Assembly: GCA_963920525.1 (NCBI GenBank)
Contig: OY986438.1
Location: 177,501,093-177,565,092 of the forward strand
DNA length: 64,000 bases
From: Dichetophora obliterata
Lineage: Eukaryota; Arthropoda; Insecta; Diptera; Sciomyzidae
Reading direction: 5' to 3'
The translations under genes and the position numbers were made by a program. Below, one piece after another: positions 11,671-24,974 of this stretch (within the stretch, counting starts at the first letter, position 1; every line of letters begins with the position of its first letter). The notes under the pieces were generated by a model. The model was not told the DNA's origin and did no database searches. It saw nothing but the letters and a program-made list of their open reading frames with translations.

Positions 11671-14600
11671 ATGAAAGGGCATAATAGATCTTAATGTAAC
11701 AGTGCGAATCCCAACAATAATGATAATACATGTCTACTAGATTAATTGTTTTGTATGAACAACAAAAAAAAAAAATCAGACGTTCGGACTTGGAAAATTT
11801 CAAGAAACTCTTTTAAAAGATGTGCCCATACTTTTTTGAATTTTCAGCAAATTCCACGGAGCGTTGTTTATTCTTCTGAAGGTGTTTTTGTGGTACAAAA
11901 TTATTTTTAAAAAACTTTCCGTTCAAATCGCTCTAACCCAGTGCTTCCAGAAGTGCTTCCAGAAGTGCTTCCAAAAAATGGTAAAGTGGAAGAGAAAGTC
12001 TTGAATTACATTCTTTCCATTTTCATACATCGAAGGCATCTTTACATCTTTAAACATATACAATGCATATTATGCATGTCATTGGAAGGAATGCTTTCCT
12101 TAGTTTTCTCTAGAAGTGCTTTCAGAATATTTTAAATTGAAGATTTCTTTGAATTCTTCAATGAAAGAATTCTAGTATGTGTTTTCAAGGAGAACGTTCA
12201 GAAGGCATTACACATGGAATTTAATGGTTTTTGTGGCTAGAGGTTTTAAAAATCCCACGGAAAATATCTCTTTCTCTTTCGCGATTTTGGTGTTAGAAAT
12301 AAGAAGTGTTTGGGTTTCCCTTCCCTTTTTTCCTTTTCCCGGCATTTTGGTGTTGGAAGTAGGAAGTGGTTGGGTTTTGTTGGGATATTAAAAAATCTCA
12401 CGGAAAGTATATAAAATATAATTTTATATATAAAATATATATTATAATTCTATATAATTTTTTCGATAAGGCTATGAAGAAGCACAATAGGATCTATAGA
12501 ATGTCTTCTGGAAGCAGTGTCCCTAAGATTGCATATCACATTTATATTAAAATTTTTGCTGGGAAAAGGTGTATTTCTCATTCGATTAAAATTAGAATTT
12601 CGTTTTGAAACATGACTTTGAACTAAACCTTCAGGAGAATTAAAAACGCTTCGTAGAATTTTCTGTGCATAAAAAAGTATGCGAAAATCGTTTTTAAGAT
12701 TCTACCTTTCTTTTCGGTTTGCTGTATCTCAATTACCAATATTCTGTTTAAGTATTTATTAAAAATAGGAAAACATAAGCCCTGTTGAAAAAATTTTTAT
12801 TTCCAGATACTTTCCACGGTTAAAGCATTTCAGCACCTTTTCAGATTTTCAGAAAAAAATAAAAGCTATTTATTTACATAAAATTTATTCAATGAATTAA
12901 TAAAAAAAGAAAAGTTGTTATTACATATATCTTAAAACTACATAAAGACTATAGTTATTATTTTAATAAAAAAGCTCAGAGAAATAGAAGCAATAACGTA
13001 AACTTAAATGTGAATGTGAAAATGTTGACAGAAACTGCTTTAAAAATGAAACAAAAGCCAAAACAATAAAGTTGCAGCCTAGAAACAGAAAATACTAATA
13101 TATTTAATTTAAAATAAATATTCTAAATATATTTTTAAGAGCTTGGTTTTTGTATTTTAACTGGAATGAGTGATTTCAAGTTGATATTTAATATGGTTGT
13201 TTTTGTTTTTGAGCTAAATTAAACCAACTTCTGATTAATTAATGAGTTTTAGATAGAGAGATGAGAGCATGCTTGGGAAGGCGTTTTTGTTTTTTTTTTA
13301 TTTTTTAATTTTTCTTTTAACGATCTAATTTTCTATTTCGTTTATGTTGATGTTATCAAAAAGGTTGCCGTTATCATAAATAAATAAAAACTAAAGCTTA
13401 CTAAAGTTTATAACTACAAGTAGTACAGGCAGTAAAAAAAATTATAAAAACGTTTCTAAAAAAGCTTTGATTTAATGTTACATAAGAGTTTTGATTCTAT
13501 CAAACGAGTTCTGAAAGCGTTTCACTAATGAGCTAAGTAATGGTTTTTGAATGATTGATAATGGTTAAATAAAGCTTTTATAGTCTTAAGAATATATATA
13601 AATATATTTAAAAATTAAATTAAATTTTGTATAAATAAAACTGTGTTCCTGCGATTAAAAGATTCTTATAAAAAATTTATTTTTAAGTATGTCAGTTTGA
13701 TCATGCAGTTTTTTAATAAGAATGAAATTTGTTTAGATCTTTTTATATAATTTTCTATTTTATAGCTATGTATTTTCAAAAAAGTCTTAAATACTATAGG
13801 CTCAAAAACAATACGTATAAGTGTTTGTTACCAAAGTATCTAGCTTGAGCATTTTTACAGCTTATTTTATTGTGAAAGCTTTTAAAATTTCAAACATTAG
13901 TATAATATATTTTACTAGCGCCTGCTCTAACCCATTGGAAAACAAATATATACTTACCCATAAGCAATTTATGCGGTCAAAAAAATAATATCTCATAAAA
14001 TAATTTCTCCTATCAGTTGTATAATTGCATTCCGTTAAGATTTGCAAGATGGACTAGTATCTTATGGCTGAGGTGGAAAATACTTTAGGTACCAGTTGAA
14101 ATATGCAGTAATATGACAGGAATGTCAGGTAAAGATATGTGGACTCTTCCAACAAACCAATAGACCAAAGTGAACTTTGAGAACCGAAATAAAGTTAATT
14201 GCAAAGTATTCAACTCGAGGATAATTTAGATTCCAATTTCGATTTGCGATAATCAAGAAACCAGAATTTTTGTTAAAGTATTGTGCATAGAGACCCCTTT
14301 ATAAATTAGGGCTTACCTGAACGATATTTGAATGCGACTTTCGATTACAGTGCATTTATGGACAATACAGTGCAGTACAGTACAGTATGGAGGGTAGGTC
14401 AAAGGACATAAAAATGTTTTATATGAAAAAAAAGTTACAGCGCCGATTTTAAACCCATCTTTTGTTTTTGAATCATATTATTTTATAATAAAAAAACAAT
14501 TATTGATGCTTACACAATATATTTCTATTTTTCAAAATACATTTCCATACTAATTTTGTCGAAATACATATTTTTATCTATCAAGACCTTGGAAAATAAA

Positions 14601-15049
14601 TTTATATTATTTCAAGTTCTTCCAAAAAAAGTTGTATACAAAAGGTCTTGCGCAATTCAGAGAGTTTTGCAAATTTTGTAATCCAAGCCAAAAATCACTT
14701 CCGTTTTTTGTAACGTAACGCCAGCATATATTTTTGCTTATATCTTTAAATCCTTAGGGTTGATTGTTGTCATTGTTTTTATTTAATATAGTTTTGCTTA
14801 GTTACTACGCAAATATAAAAAATAATCTTTTTAAAAATTAGACTCTTAAATCCTCTTTTTTTAAATATTTTTTCGTACAAATAGTACGTAACGCCAGTTT
14901 GGAAATGGCCATATGAAAAAACCCACCAACTTGAATATTTCTCTTCGTGTAGAAATGGTTGTTTTTTTAACTGGATAAATTATCACGGTTGTGGCAAATA
15001 ATTCTAATTTCAAAAAACCTTTTTTCTAAAACAAGTACTTGTGTATATG

Positions 15050-17030
15050 CTGTCTGTGTTAAGGGGTAGCTGATTTCGAATTTGACTTCAGATCTTAAAA
15101 AAGTTTTTTGTCACTAGGCTCGACCCTAAATATGTGTTTTTTGTTTTATACTCTTTGTAGAAGTGCTGATCTATATATATATAGATATAGAAATAGAAAT
15201 ATTTCTTACACTAGGGTGGACCCTAAAAAGGTTTTTTCGTTTCAAAATCTATGTATATGTATAAGGGGTCTCTGATTTAGAACCTAGTGTTAAAATTTCA
15301 AAAAGTTTTTTCGCCACTAGGGTGGTCCCTGAAAATGTGTTGTACGTAAATTAAATGCTTGAACGCAAATGATCGAAAACTGGACCTTCGAGTTTAGCGC
15401 CAACTCCAAACGGCTTATGTTCTTAATAAGCCTTACATGGCAGCTTTTTACTCTCTGAGGCTTGCCATTTTCTGCAGAGAGGTGATGACCGAACAGAAAA
15501 ATTATTTCAATTGAAAAAAAATTTTGTCTGAGTTGGGAATTGAACCCGGGCTACCGCGGTTCTTTAGCTTAAGGGCCACACACTCTACGCACTAGGCTAC
15601 TGCCGCCACTGTATATATACTGCCAGTGTTAAGGGGTCGCTATTTTGAAACGGATGTAAGAATTAAAAAAGTTAGATTAAAGAATTCAAAAGAGCCTAAA
15701 AATGTGTTTTTTTTTATTTATACTCTTTGTTTATGTGCTGGCAGTGTTAAAAGATCGCTGATTTCGAAACTCTTATGAGAATTTTAAAAAGTTTCTCGAC
15801 ACTAGGGTGGACCGTTAAAATGTGTTTTGTGGCTTTATACTCTTTGTAGATGCGCTGGTCGCTGATTTCGAATCTTACGTTAGAATTAAAAAAATATTTT
15901 GTATACTAGGGTGTACCCTAAAATTGGGGTTTTTTGTTTCATACTCTATGTATATGAGCTAGCAGTATTAAAAGGTTCGCTGATTTCGAAACTGATGTAG
16001 TAGTTTTAAAAAGTTTCTCTACACTAGGGTGGACCTTTAAAATGTGATTTGTGGCTTTATGCTCTTTGTAGATGCGCTGGTCGCTGATTTCGATTTTGAT
16101 GTTAGAATTAAGAAAATTCCTTTGACACTAGGGGGGACCCTAAAAATGTGTTATTTTGCTTTATACTGTTTATGTATGTGCTGGCAGTATTAAGGCGTCG
16201 CTGATTTAGAATCTTGTGTTAAAATTAAAAAAATATTTTTTACACTAGGGTGGGCCCTAAAAATGTGTTTTTTTTCATACTCTTTGTATATGTACTAGCA
16301 GTGTTATTAGATTGCTGATTTTGAATCTGATGTAAGAATTTTAAAAAGTTTTCAACATTAGGGTGGACCCTAAAAATGTGTTTTTTCTGCTTTATACTCT
16401 TTGTTTATGTGCTGACAGTATTAAGGGGTCGCTGATTTCGAATCTTATGTTAGAATTAAAAAAAATATTTTGTATACTAGGGTGGAACCTAAAAATGTGC
16501 TTTTTTGTTTCATACTCTTTGTATATGTGCTAGCAGTATTAAAAGGTTCGCTGATTTCGAAACTGATGTAAGAATTTTAAAATGTTTTTTGACACTAGGG
16601 TGGACCCTTAAAATGTGTTTTGTGGCTATATGCTCTTTGTAGATGCACTGGTCGCTGATTTCGAGTTTGATGTTAGAATTAGAAAAGTCTTTTGACACAA
16701 GGGGGAACCCTAAAAATGTGTTTTTTTGCTTTATACTCTTTATGCATGTGCTGGTAGTATTAAGGGGTCGCTGATTTCGAATTTTATGTTAGAATTTAAA
16801 AAAGATTTTTTACACTAGGGTGGACCCTAAACATTTATTTTTTGTTTCATACTCTCTGTATATGTGCTGGCAGTATTTTCTGAATTTAAAGATTATGTTA
16901 GAATTTAAAAAATTTTGGACACTAGGGCTTACCCTAAAAATGTTTTATACTCTTTGTAAATGCAGTTTGACAAAAAGGGGAACACTAAAAATGTTTTTTT
17001 TTTGTTTTATGCTCTTAAGTAAGTTCATTT
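15050..17030. repeat. ~115-bp minisatellite, about 16 units
   Basis: The repeated unit contains GGGGTCGCTGATTTCGAA, then TAGAATT, then CACTAGGGTGGACCCTAAAA and TATACTCTTTGT. I count about 16 copies of the CACTAGGGTGGACC motif spaced 100-120 bp apart from 15.11 to 16.97 kb. Units diverge and some have small deletions. The array is interrupted by a SINE at 15350-15607. Non-coding. Confidence 0.9.
15350..15607 (-). mobile_element. tRNA-derived SINE inserted in the minisatellite
   Basis: Read on the minus strand, the head GGCGGCAGTAGCCTAGTGCG (from 15607) holds a polymerase III box A (TAGCCTAGTGCGTAGAG). About 40 nt later comes box B (GGGTTCAATTC). A body follows with the TGCAGAAAATGGCAAGCC and GGCTTATTAAGAACATAAGC segments. 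It is the best-preserved of three copies (others at 3131-3317 and 45130-45345). It splits the 115-bp array, so it inserted after the array formed. Confidence 0.85.
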
Positions 17031-17703
17031 AAGCTCCATACAAGGAACATGATGAATGCTCAATGACTCAATGCTCAACGCCTTGTTGCGTCATGAAAAT
17101 CAACATCGCTGGCAACGGTAACTGCCTATTTTAATCTCTCATAAGAATTTTACATCTTAGTTTTCAATAAATAAATCCATTTTCCTAAAATACAACTTTT
17201 TGATTTGATTGTTCATTTACATTATTTGCCTTGAAAAAATTATATAAAATATAAAATAATAAAATAAATAAAAATATACAGATTTTATTTCGAACAACAT
17301 TTGGAGTTGAAGAAAAAGCGTAAGGAACATCATTCCTGACGGGGATCCCCCGTACGCACCACTTTTTTTTTACAAAAACTCAATAAATGTTTAATTTCAT
17401 AAGCTAAAATATTTCAAAATGTTCAACCAAAATGGCAGACTTTGATCAACCTTTTCTAAATGAAAAGACTTTGTTTATGTTCACTTACTTTGACAGATAA
17501 ACACATGTAGTTCTACAAAATTTATGAAAACATTCATTTTGAAAAATAGAGAAATATATCGAAATTTGGAAGTTTTCCATTCCTTGAACTGTAAGTTTGC
17601 TATTGTTTTAATATATATATCAATTGCAATTCATTGGTCGCATTCTGCAGAAGTAATCGCTTACTGAGTGATTAGTGAGCGTTTCCTAATAAGTAATCAG
17701 TTC

Positions 17704-17853
17704 AGAGATTTATTAAGAAACTGCGGAAGAATTACAATATCCTTGATCGAGTAAGACCTATGCAATTTACTGTGTAAATTTACAGCATAAATTTTATAAG
17801 TTTTTCTCGATCAAGGATGTTGTCTTTCAGCCACAGTTCCCTGATAAATCTCT
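17704..17853. repeat. Foldback element with AGAGATTTAT...CCTTGATCGAG arms
   Basis: The left arm (about 17704-17760) and right arm (about 17805-17853) are complementary with mismatches. They share AGAGATTTAT, AACTG(C/T)GG and ATCCTTGATCGAG. The spacer is about 45 bp. MITE-like; no coding content. Confidence 0.7.
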
Positions 17854-20044
17854 AATATAGTTGTGTTCAGTTCATACTTTAATAAAGTAGTGCAAATGTA
17901 AATATATTTAATTACACATAAATAAAATGCAATAAAGCAATAAAAATATTAAAATAAGTTGTATATATAATATAATGGCTGCCAAGCGCAATCAGCTGTA
18001 TTTATTATAACTGAGCGCAGGTAACATTGAAATTTTTGGAAAATGGGGAGCGCTGCCCGAACTTGTTTCATATACTTAGCATCTCGTTCAGCAGAGTTTT
18101 AGTCAACAGTTGTGCAACAGTTTTGTCTGCTGAATGCAACGATTTATAATGGTAAAGATCAGCTTTCTAGGCTTTCAGTAGTAGTGTGATTAATGAAATT
18201 CGGAAAAGTTTTGAAAGAGTTGCACAGAAGTTAACACATGAACATGCATTTTTTTGGTATTTTGATTACAATTCGCCATTTTGCAGATATAACAGAAAAT
18301 CAAAGTATGCAATCATATTGAATTTTAACCGATCTACAATATTTATTATGTTTTGTTTAAATATTATCATTTCCCGTTTTTTTGTTTTGCAAGACTATGT
18401 TTTACAAAAACATAAGGAGTGGGTTAAAAAAATGCACCCTATGGATTGTTATTTTTTTACATAGAACACATCCTTATATGTCCTTTGTCCTATTTTCATT
18501 TAAAAAGCTCTGAATTCAAAAGTTGCATTAAGAGTTCGTTCAGGCACACTGTTAAATTCTATCACAAATATATACTTATTTTATTTTCTCGATAAATACG
18601 AAGGTTTTATAAAAAAAATATCAATCTTAAGACACCAAATTTTACAATGACTTTCTGATTTCTGCCGCCGTTTTTCATATCATCTCCTAAAATAAAAAGT
18701 CTATAACAGCGAAAAAATTCAAAATACAGAATAAGATTGTTTACGGTGCATTTGACTTAAATATATGCTCATAACGCTATTTAAAAGTTTCATACTTCTA
18801 AAAATAGATATTATTGAAAAGATATTGAAAAAAACTAAGATTTTTTGGAGACATGAATTTTTTTGTTTTTATGTATTTTTTGGATCTAAGGTGACGATAT
18901 GTATGTATTTGTTTGGTCATTATACAAATACACTATAATTTCCTTTACTTTATTGATCAAATAAAAAGCCTCAAAAAGGCTTTTCAATTAATCAAAAATA
19001 ATGTGTAGTGAAATTTCGACACATAATTCATATAATTCAAAATAGACATTTTTTGTTATTGAAGTTGCCTGGGACAGAGGTTGTGCCTTGTCAACTTTAT
19101 TCTATTTTCCATAAGCAACTTGTTTAATAAAGAAAGTAATAAATTGAAGAGATTAAATACGCGTATATAAAAATGCTCAACCTACAATTATATAAATTTG
19201 TGTGGAGTATGTATTTTTATCAAGCCATGTTGAAAAAAAAACATTTTATTTACTTAAACTTCTGTAGCAACAAGCAGTGCAGTTTTGTTAAACACTTATT
19301 TGTTTATTAAAGGTTTATTTGTTCGCAAACTAAAAAAATATATATACCCAAAAAGATTTGTTTTGTGTATCCAAAAGCTTTTAGTCAAAGTATTAGATTG
19401 TTTAAAAAAATTGAGTTTTACAGGATAATTTGTCAAAAAAAAAATATCTTTATAAATTATTAGGCACCTTTTGTCATAATCAATTGCTACTTATGTGAAC
19501 AACCTGTTTTACTTGTTTGGTTCGTAAAATAATATAAAAGCCAAAACACAGAACCAAGGAAAGCTCGTTTCTGATTCTGAATGAATGATCAATTAATTTG
19601 AAACAAATAAATTATCTTTGAATTAATAAATGCCATATTTTGAGCAAGTCATATATATCTTCATAAGAAAAAGAAAAATCAAAGCATTTCAATATTGAGA
19701 AAATTGTTTATTTGGATGAAGTAAATTCTTTTCAATTCTAGGAAAATAAATTTCTCAAATCGAGCAAATTATTATCGTTTTCAGCAAATTGCTAACTTGG
19801 ATCAAGCTAATCTTGATAAAAAAATTAAGTTAAACATGTCAAGCAAAACATTCTAGTAGTTAGAAAATTATTTAATTGAATCAAAAAATGGTTTTCAACT
19901 CAAGGAAAAGAAAAATATAATACTGTAAATAAGACTCATTCTCCCAGTTTTAACTTAAAATTGCTTATAATAATGCTACACGTTAGGTAGTATATGGTTT
20001 ACATAGATTTGATGACATAGTACTTCTCTACAAAAAACTAATTT

Positions 20045-21777
20045 AGAATTCGTTTTAGAGGTATAGTTCCTCGGGCAAAGTTTCTTATTTTGATCCCTAG
20101 AATACGATTTTCACTGAGCAATGGGCCTTCCCACAAATCGACCCGGCCTAAATCAACTTTTTCGCAAATCCACCGAGCCCGACCGGAAATGGGATCATTA
20201 TATCAAAATATAAAAATGAAAATTAAAAAACAAATTTTATTTAATTTTTAGATGGTGCTACCAGCGGTTTTCTGTTTTAGCTGGAGAAAATCTATGAAAA
20301 AGCCTAAAAGTTCAAAAATTCATATCTCACTCATTTTTTTCACAAAAAATCATGATTTTTTTGATAGAATAATAGATCAACATTTTTAAAAACGTGTTAA
20401 AATTTTGGATACTAGATTTTTTTTTAGTCAATAGAGTGTTAAAAAAGGAATCGGTGGTAACTTTGGTTCCCATGGGAAAAAAATATTTTTTTAATGAATT
20501 CATATTTGTAGCAAAGCCTTTATTCCTTGTTTCAATATAATTTTACAGACGTCGAATAAACTTGGATAGTACAGCTTATTTAAGGTATAATTACAGTTTC
20601 GGAATGGGAAAAAGCAAGCCATTTTTTAAAGTTAAAAACTTGGGTCTTTTATTAGTTATTAACATAAAGATTTTTTTAAATTTGGACAACCTTAATGATT
20701 TAAAAACAAAATAAAAAATAGTTTTCGTAATTTGTATGACGATGTCCATATGGCGGACAGGTAATCTCTGGAATGGGACGTCTGAAACAAAAAAATAAAA
20801 AAATTCTTAAAGAGAGATGCCTGCTGCCCGGCAATCTACCACAGCATTTGAAAAATTTAAGAAATAAAAAAATTGGTAAATATTTAAAAAAAAAAATCGA
20901 CCTCATTTTTTGACTCTTTACCTTTGCTAACTCATTTTTTTTTAATTTTTTAAGATTTTTTTTGTAGATTTCAGTAGATTATATATTAATAAAGAAAATA
21001 AAACAAGGTGTTTTAAAATAGGTCAAGCCAATCCTGAGATTACTTGTCCGCCAGTGGAAAAAATTTTGTTTCGGGAAAAAGACGTTTAAATTTTTTTATT
21101 ACGATGAATATTTTTTTTTTAAATCTTCAAGGACATGTTCAAATTTCGAAATATTCGAATTTTATTTTTTTATTTAAAAAAAATTAATAAAAAAATTATA
21201 AAATGGGTGACATATACCAAGTAAATTTCTGCCTCAAAGAAAGCTATTACGTTACTCTAATTCTTTAATCCTTGGAAAATGGTTTTCTTATTGGCATTTG
21301 GAATAAATTTTCGATGTTTATGAACACCCAAGGGAAGGTCTTGTTTTTCCTGCTCATTTTTGTATGTATTGCATTATATTCCTTAGTTATTGAAACCCTT
21401 CATTCAGCGACATCATTTACGACCTTTAGATCTATTATGCGTATTCTGTCAAAAAAATCATGATTTTTGGTGAAGAAATTAGTGAGATATGAATTTTTTA
21501 ACTTTAAGGATTTTTCATAGATTTTCTCCAGCTAAAACAGAAAACAGCTGGTAGCACCATATAAAAATTAAAAAAAATTTGTTTTTTAATTTTCATTTTT
21601 ATATTTTGATATAACGATCCCATTTCCGGTCGGGCTCGGTGGATTTGCGAAAAAGTCGACTTAGGCCGGGTCGATTTGTGGGAAGGCAAAAAATCGCCCA
21701 TTGCTCAGTGAAAATCGTATTCTAGGGATCAAAATAAGAAACTTTGCCCGAGGAACTATACCTCTAAAACGAATTCT
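20045..21777. mobile_element. Long inverted-repeat (foldback-type) element
   Basis: The arm at 20045-20360 (from AGAATTCGTTTTAGAGGTAT through GATTTTCACTGAGCAATGGG and GCTGGAGAAAATCTATGAAA) returns as its reverse complement at about 21450-21777. The middle ~1.1 kb contains a smaller inverted pair (about 20745-20775 and 21028-21056, GGCGGACARGTAATCTC). No transposase is readable. Foldback-like DNA element or large MITE; superfamily unknown. Confidence 0.8.
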
Positions 21778-22315
21778 AATGCCCCTACTTTTCCGTAAGG
21801 TCAAATTTTGAAAAATCCCTCTTTGACCCATTTAGAGTGCCCCCATCGAGTCCAAATGTATGACCGACCCCTTCTAACTTAAGATGGCCTATCCACCCAT
21901 GCCAGTGGCACACCCCTTGGAACCCCCTGGGGTTTTCCCCATACAAACAAAGTTCCCCACACAAACATTTGTTTGTTGATACGTCCACCCATGCCAGTGG
22001 CACACCCCCTGGAACCCCCCTGGGGTGTTACCCATACAAACAAAGTTTCCATACAAACATTTGTTTGTTGAACCCCAGTGGGTGTGCCACTGGCATGGGT
22101 GGATCGGGTGAAACCCCATCTAAAGTTAGAAGGGGTTGGTCATACATTTGGACTCGATTGGGGCACTCTAAATGGGTCAAAAAAGTATTTTTCAAAATTT
22201 GACCCTACGGAAAAGTTAGGGCATTAGAATTCGTTTTAGAGGTATAGTTCCTCGAGCAAAGTTTCTTATTTTGATCCCTAGAATACGATTTTCACTGAGC
22301 AATGGGCGATTTTTA
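21690..22315. mobile_element. Second palindrome fused to the first
   Basis: The right end module of the preceding element (21690-21777) is followed by a palindrome. Its left arm runs from GCCCCTACTTTTCCGTAAGG at 21781 through GAGTGCCCCCATCGAGTCC to CCACCCATGCCAGTGGCACA. This returns inverted at 22080-22225 and is followed by a third copy of the ~95-bp end module (22225-22315). The centre holds a direct duplication of about 110 bp (CCACCCATGCCAGTGGCACA twice, with ACAAACATTTGTTTGTTG). The open frames over it are repeat artefacts. Confidence 0.8.
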
Positions 22316-23348
22316 AATCGACCCGCCCATTGTTAAGTGGTTATGTTTATTAAACATATATATAGTAGAGTAATTTACGCCGCATTGAAGCGTAAAAACA
22401 TTTAACATAAAAATTAATTGAATTGCTGTTTTAAAGCAACATAGTCGAGTCTTGCCTAAGCTTAGTCGGTACCACCGAATCTTGCCTAAACGCCAAACTT
22501 CCCCGAACACCGAACACAAACCTTTGGTTCGGTGGTGAACCGGAGTATACTTTGCCGAGAATATTACTCGTCCGCATCGCAGCAAGCATCACATAAATCT
22601 CTACGAGCAGAACAATAAACCGGCGTGTACACTAAGAGAAAATATTTACATAATCACATTTGCATAACAACACTGCTAAACGCTCTGTTCATTGAGAGAA
22701 ATTATTTGTAAATAAAGAAAATAATTACTAAAATTGAAAAATCGATCAAGCGAGCCTTTGAGAAAACCCCCATTACAACTCTAATAAACTCCTAAACAAG
22801 ATCTGTTAAAGGATGATTTTAGTGCTCAAACTAAAGCTAACAATGAATTTTGTAGATAAATATAACAATAAGTACTTTTAAGAATTACGAGCATATAAAA
22901 AAATGTTTCTTTAAGTGAAAATTTAACTCGTTTTACTAAATAATAAATAATAGTATTTTTTTTGTGAATGAAAAGCTTTTCTTAATTTTTTAATAAAGTT
23001 TGATTCTGTTATTTCAAGCTTTCACTAATGCTTGTGAAATGTATGGATTGCCTTCAATTTGCTGTTTATAACTACTAATATATTGCATATAAAAGCTTTT
23101 GGATAACTTTAATTTTCTTTCTTTCATAAGATAATACATAATGCATCTTAAAAGAATATCTTCACTAATTTATTGCTAGTTTTTACGTGAATAAGCGATA
23201 TCCATTTGTATGGTAACTTATGAAGTGTAGTTTTCGAAAATATAATCAAAATAAGCATGAGTTTATTATAAATTCTAAAAATAAAGAAACTATGTAGAAT
23301 ACTTAGAAGTACATAATAATATTGAATAATACGAAACGATAAGTATTA

Positions 23349-24836
<1,488 letters not shown>

Positions 24837-24974
24837 CTGTGGTTAGGTTAATTTCGGTCGCCCTCTGCCTGTGTCCCAAAACGCGGAACTGTGGGAGTTC
24901 AACCTCACTGCTCATCCCGACACTACTCAGTCCATCTTTCCAGAAGTAGCGGATATCTCGCATCGTGTAACCGA
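24837..24974 (-). CDS. Rdl: Rdl exon 6, version with FWKDG (loops B and F)
   Basis: This 138-bp exon carries TC + 45 codons + G. It reads (F)[14 protein letters not shown], then [16 protein letters not shown], and ends EINLTTG. The acceptor is tatggag and the donor gtacca. It encodes the loop B end (FGYTMRD), loop F and the strand leading to loop C. It is one of two mutually exclusive versions; the other lies 1.3 kb downstream in the gene with identical length and phases. In Drosophila the choice of exon 6 version changes agonist potency. This version carries an N-glycosylation sequon (NLT) near its end that the other lacks. I did not assign the Drosophila c/d letter because I could not check it. 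It has 10 residue differences from its partner out of 46. Confidence 0.97.

Larger units (their letters stand above)
7620..11740 (+). mobile_element. Dead non-LTR retrotransposon, LOA/I-type with RNase H
   Basis: A degraded LINE on the plus strand, read across many frameshifts. 7651-8090: ORF1-like (EEFLVDEINKGL...CIRLNTAKWLR...IPKLTGWNG). 8744-9004: endonuclease domain (LILGCDATAP, then PIFVTVARKEVLDIILGN and NWRVSKE); the usual GCDANAHH is mutated. 9540-10680: reverse transcriptase (FKPLKSPG, RERVVLIPK, LDGEGAFD, RGCLQRGVL). The catalytic YADD has become YADN. 10970-11200: RNase H (YTDGSLTEEGTGAGV). 11380-11670: C-terminal Cys/His motif (CKICMENEES..H). RNase H plus this order points to the LOA/I group. 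No target duplication identified. A second element of this type is at 53740-57272. Confidence 0.85.

Noticed and set aside
21785..22202. Three overlapping frames with GMGG/HGW repeats
   Set aside because: Encoded by the palindrome and its internal 110-bp duplication; the frames on both strands mirror each other.
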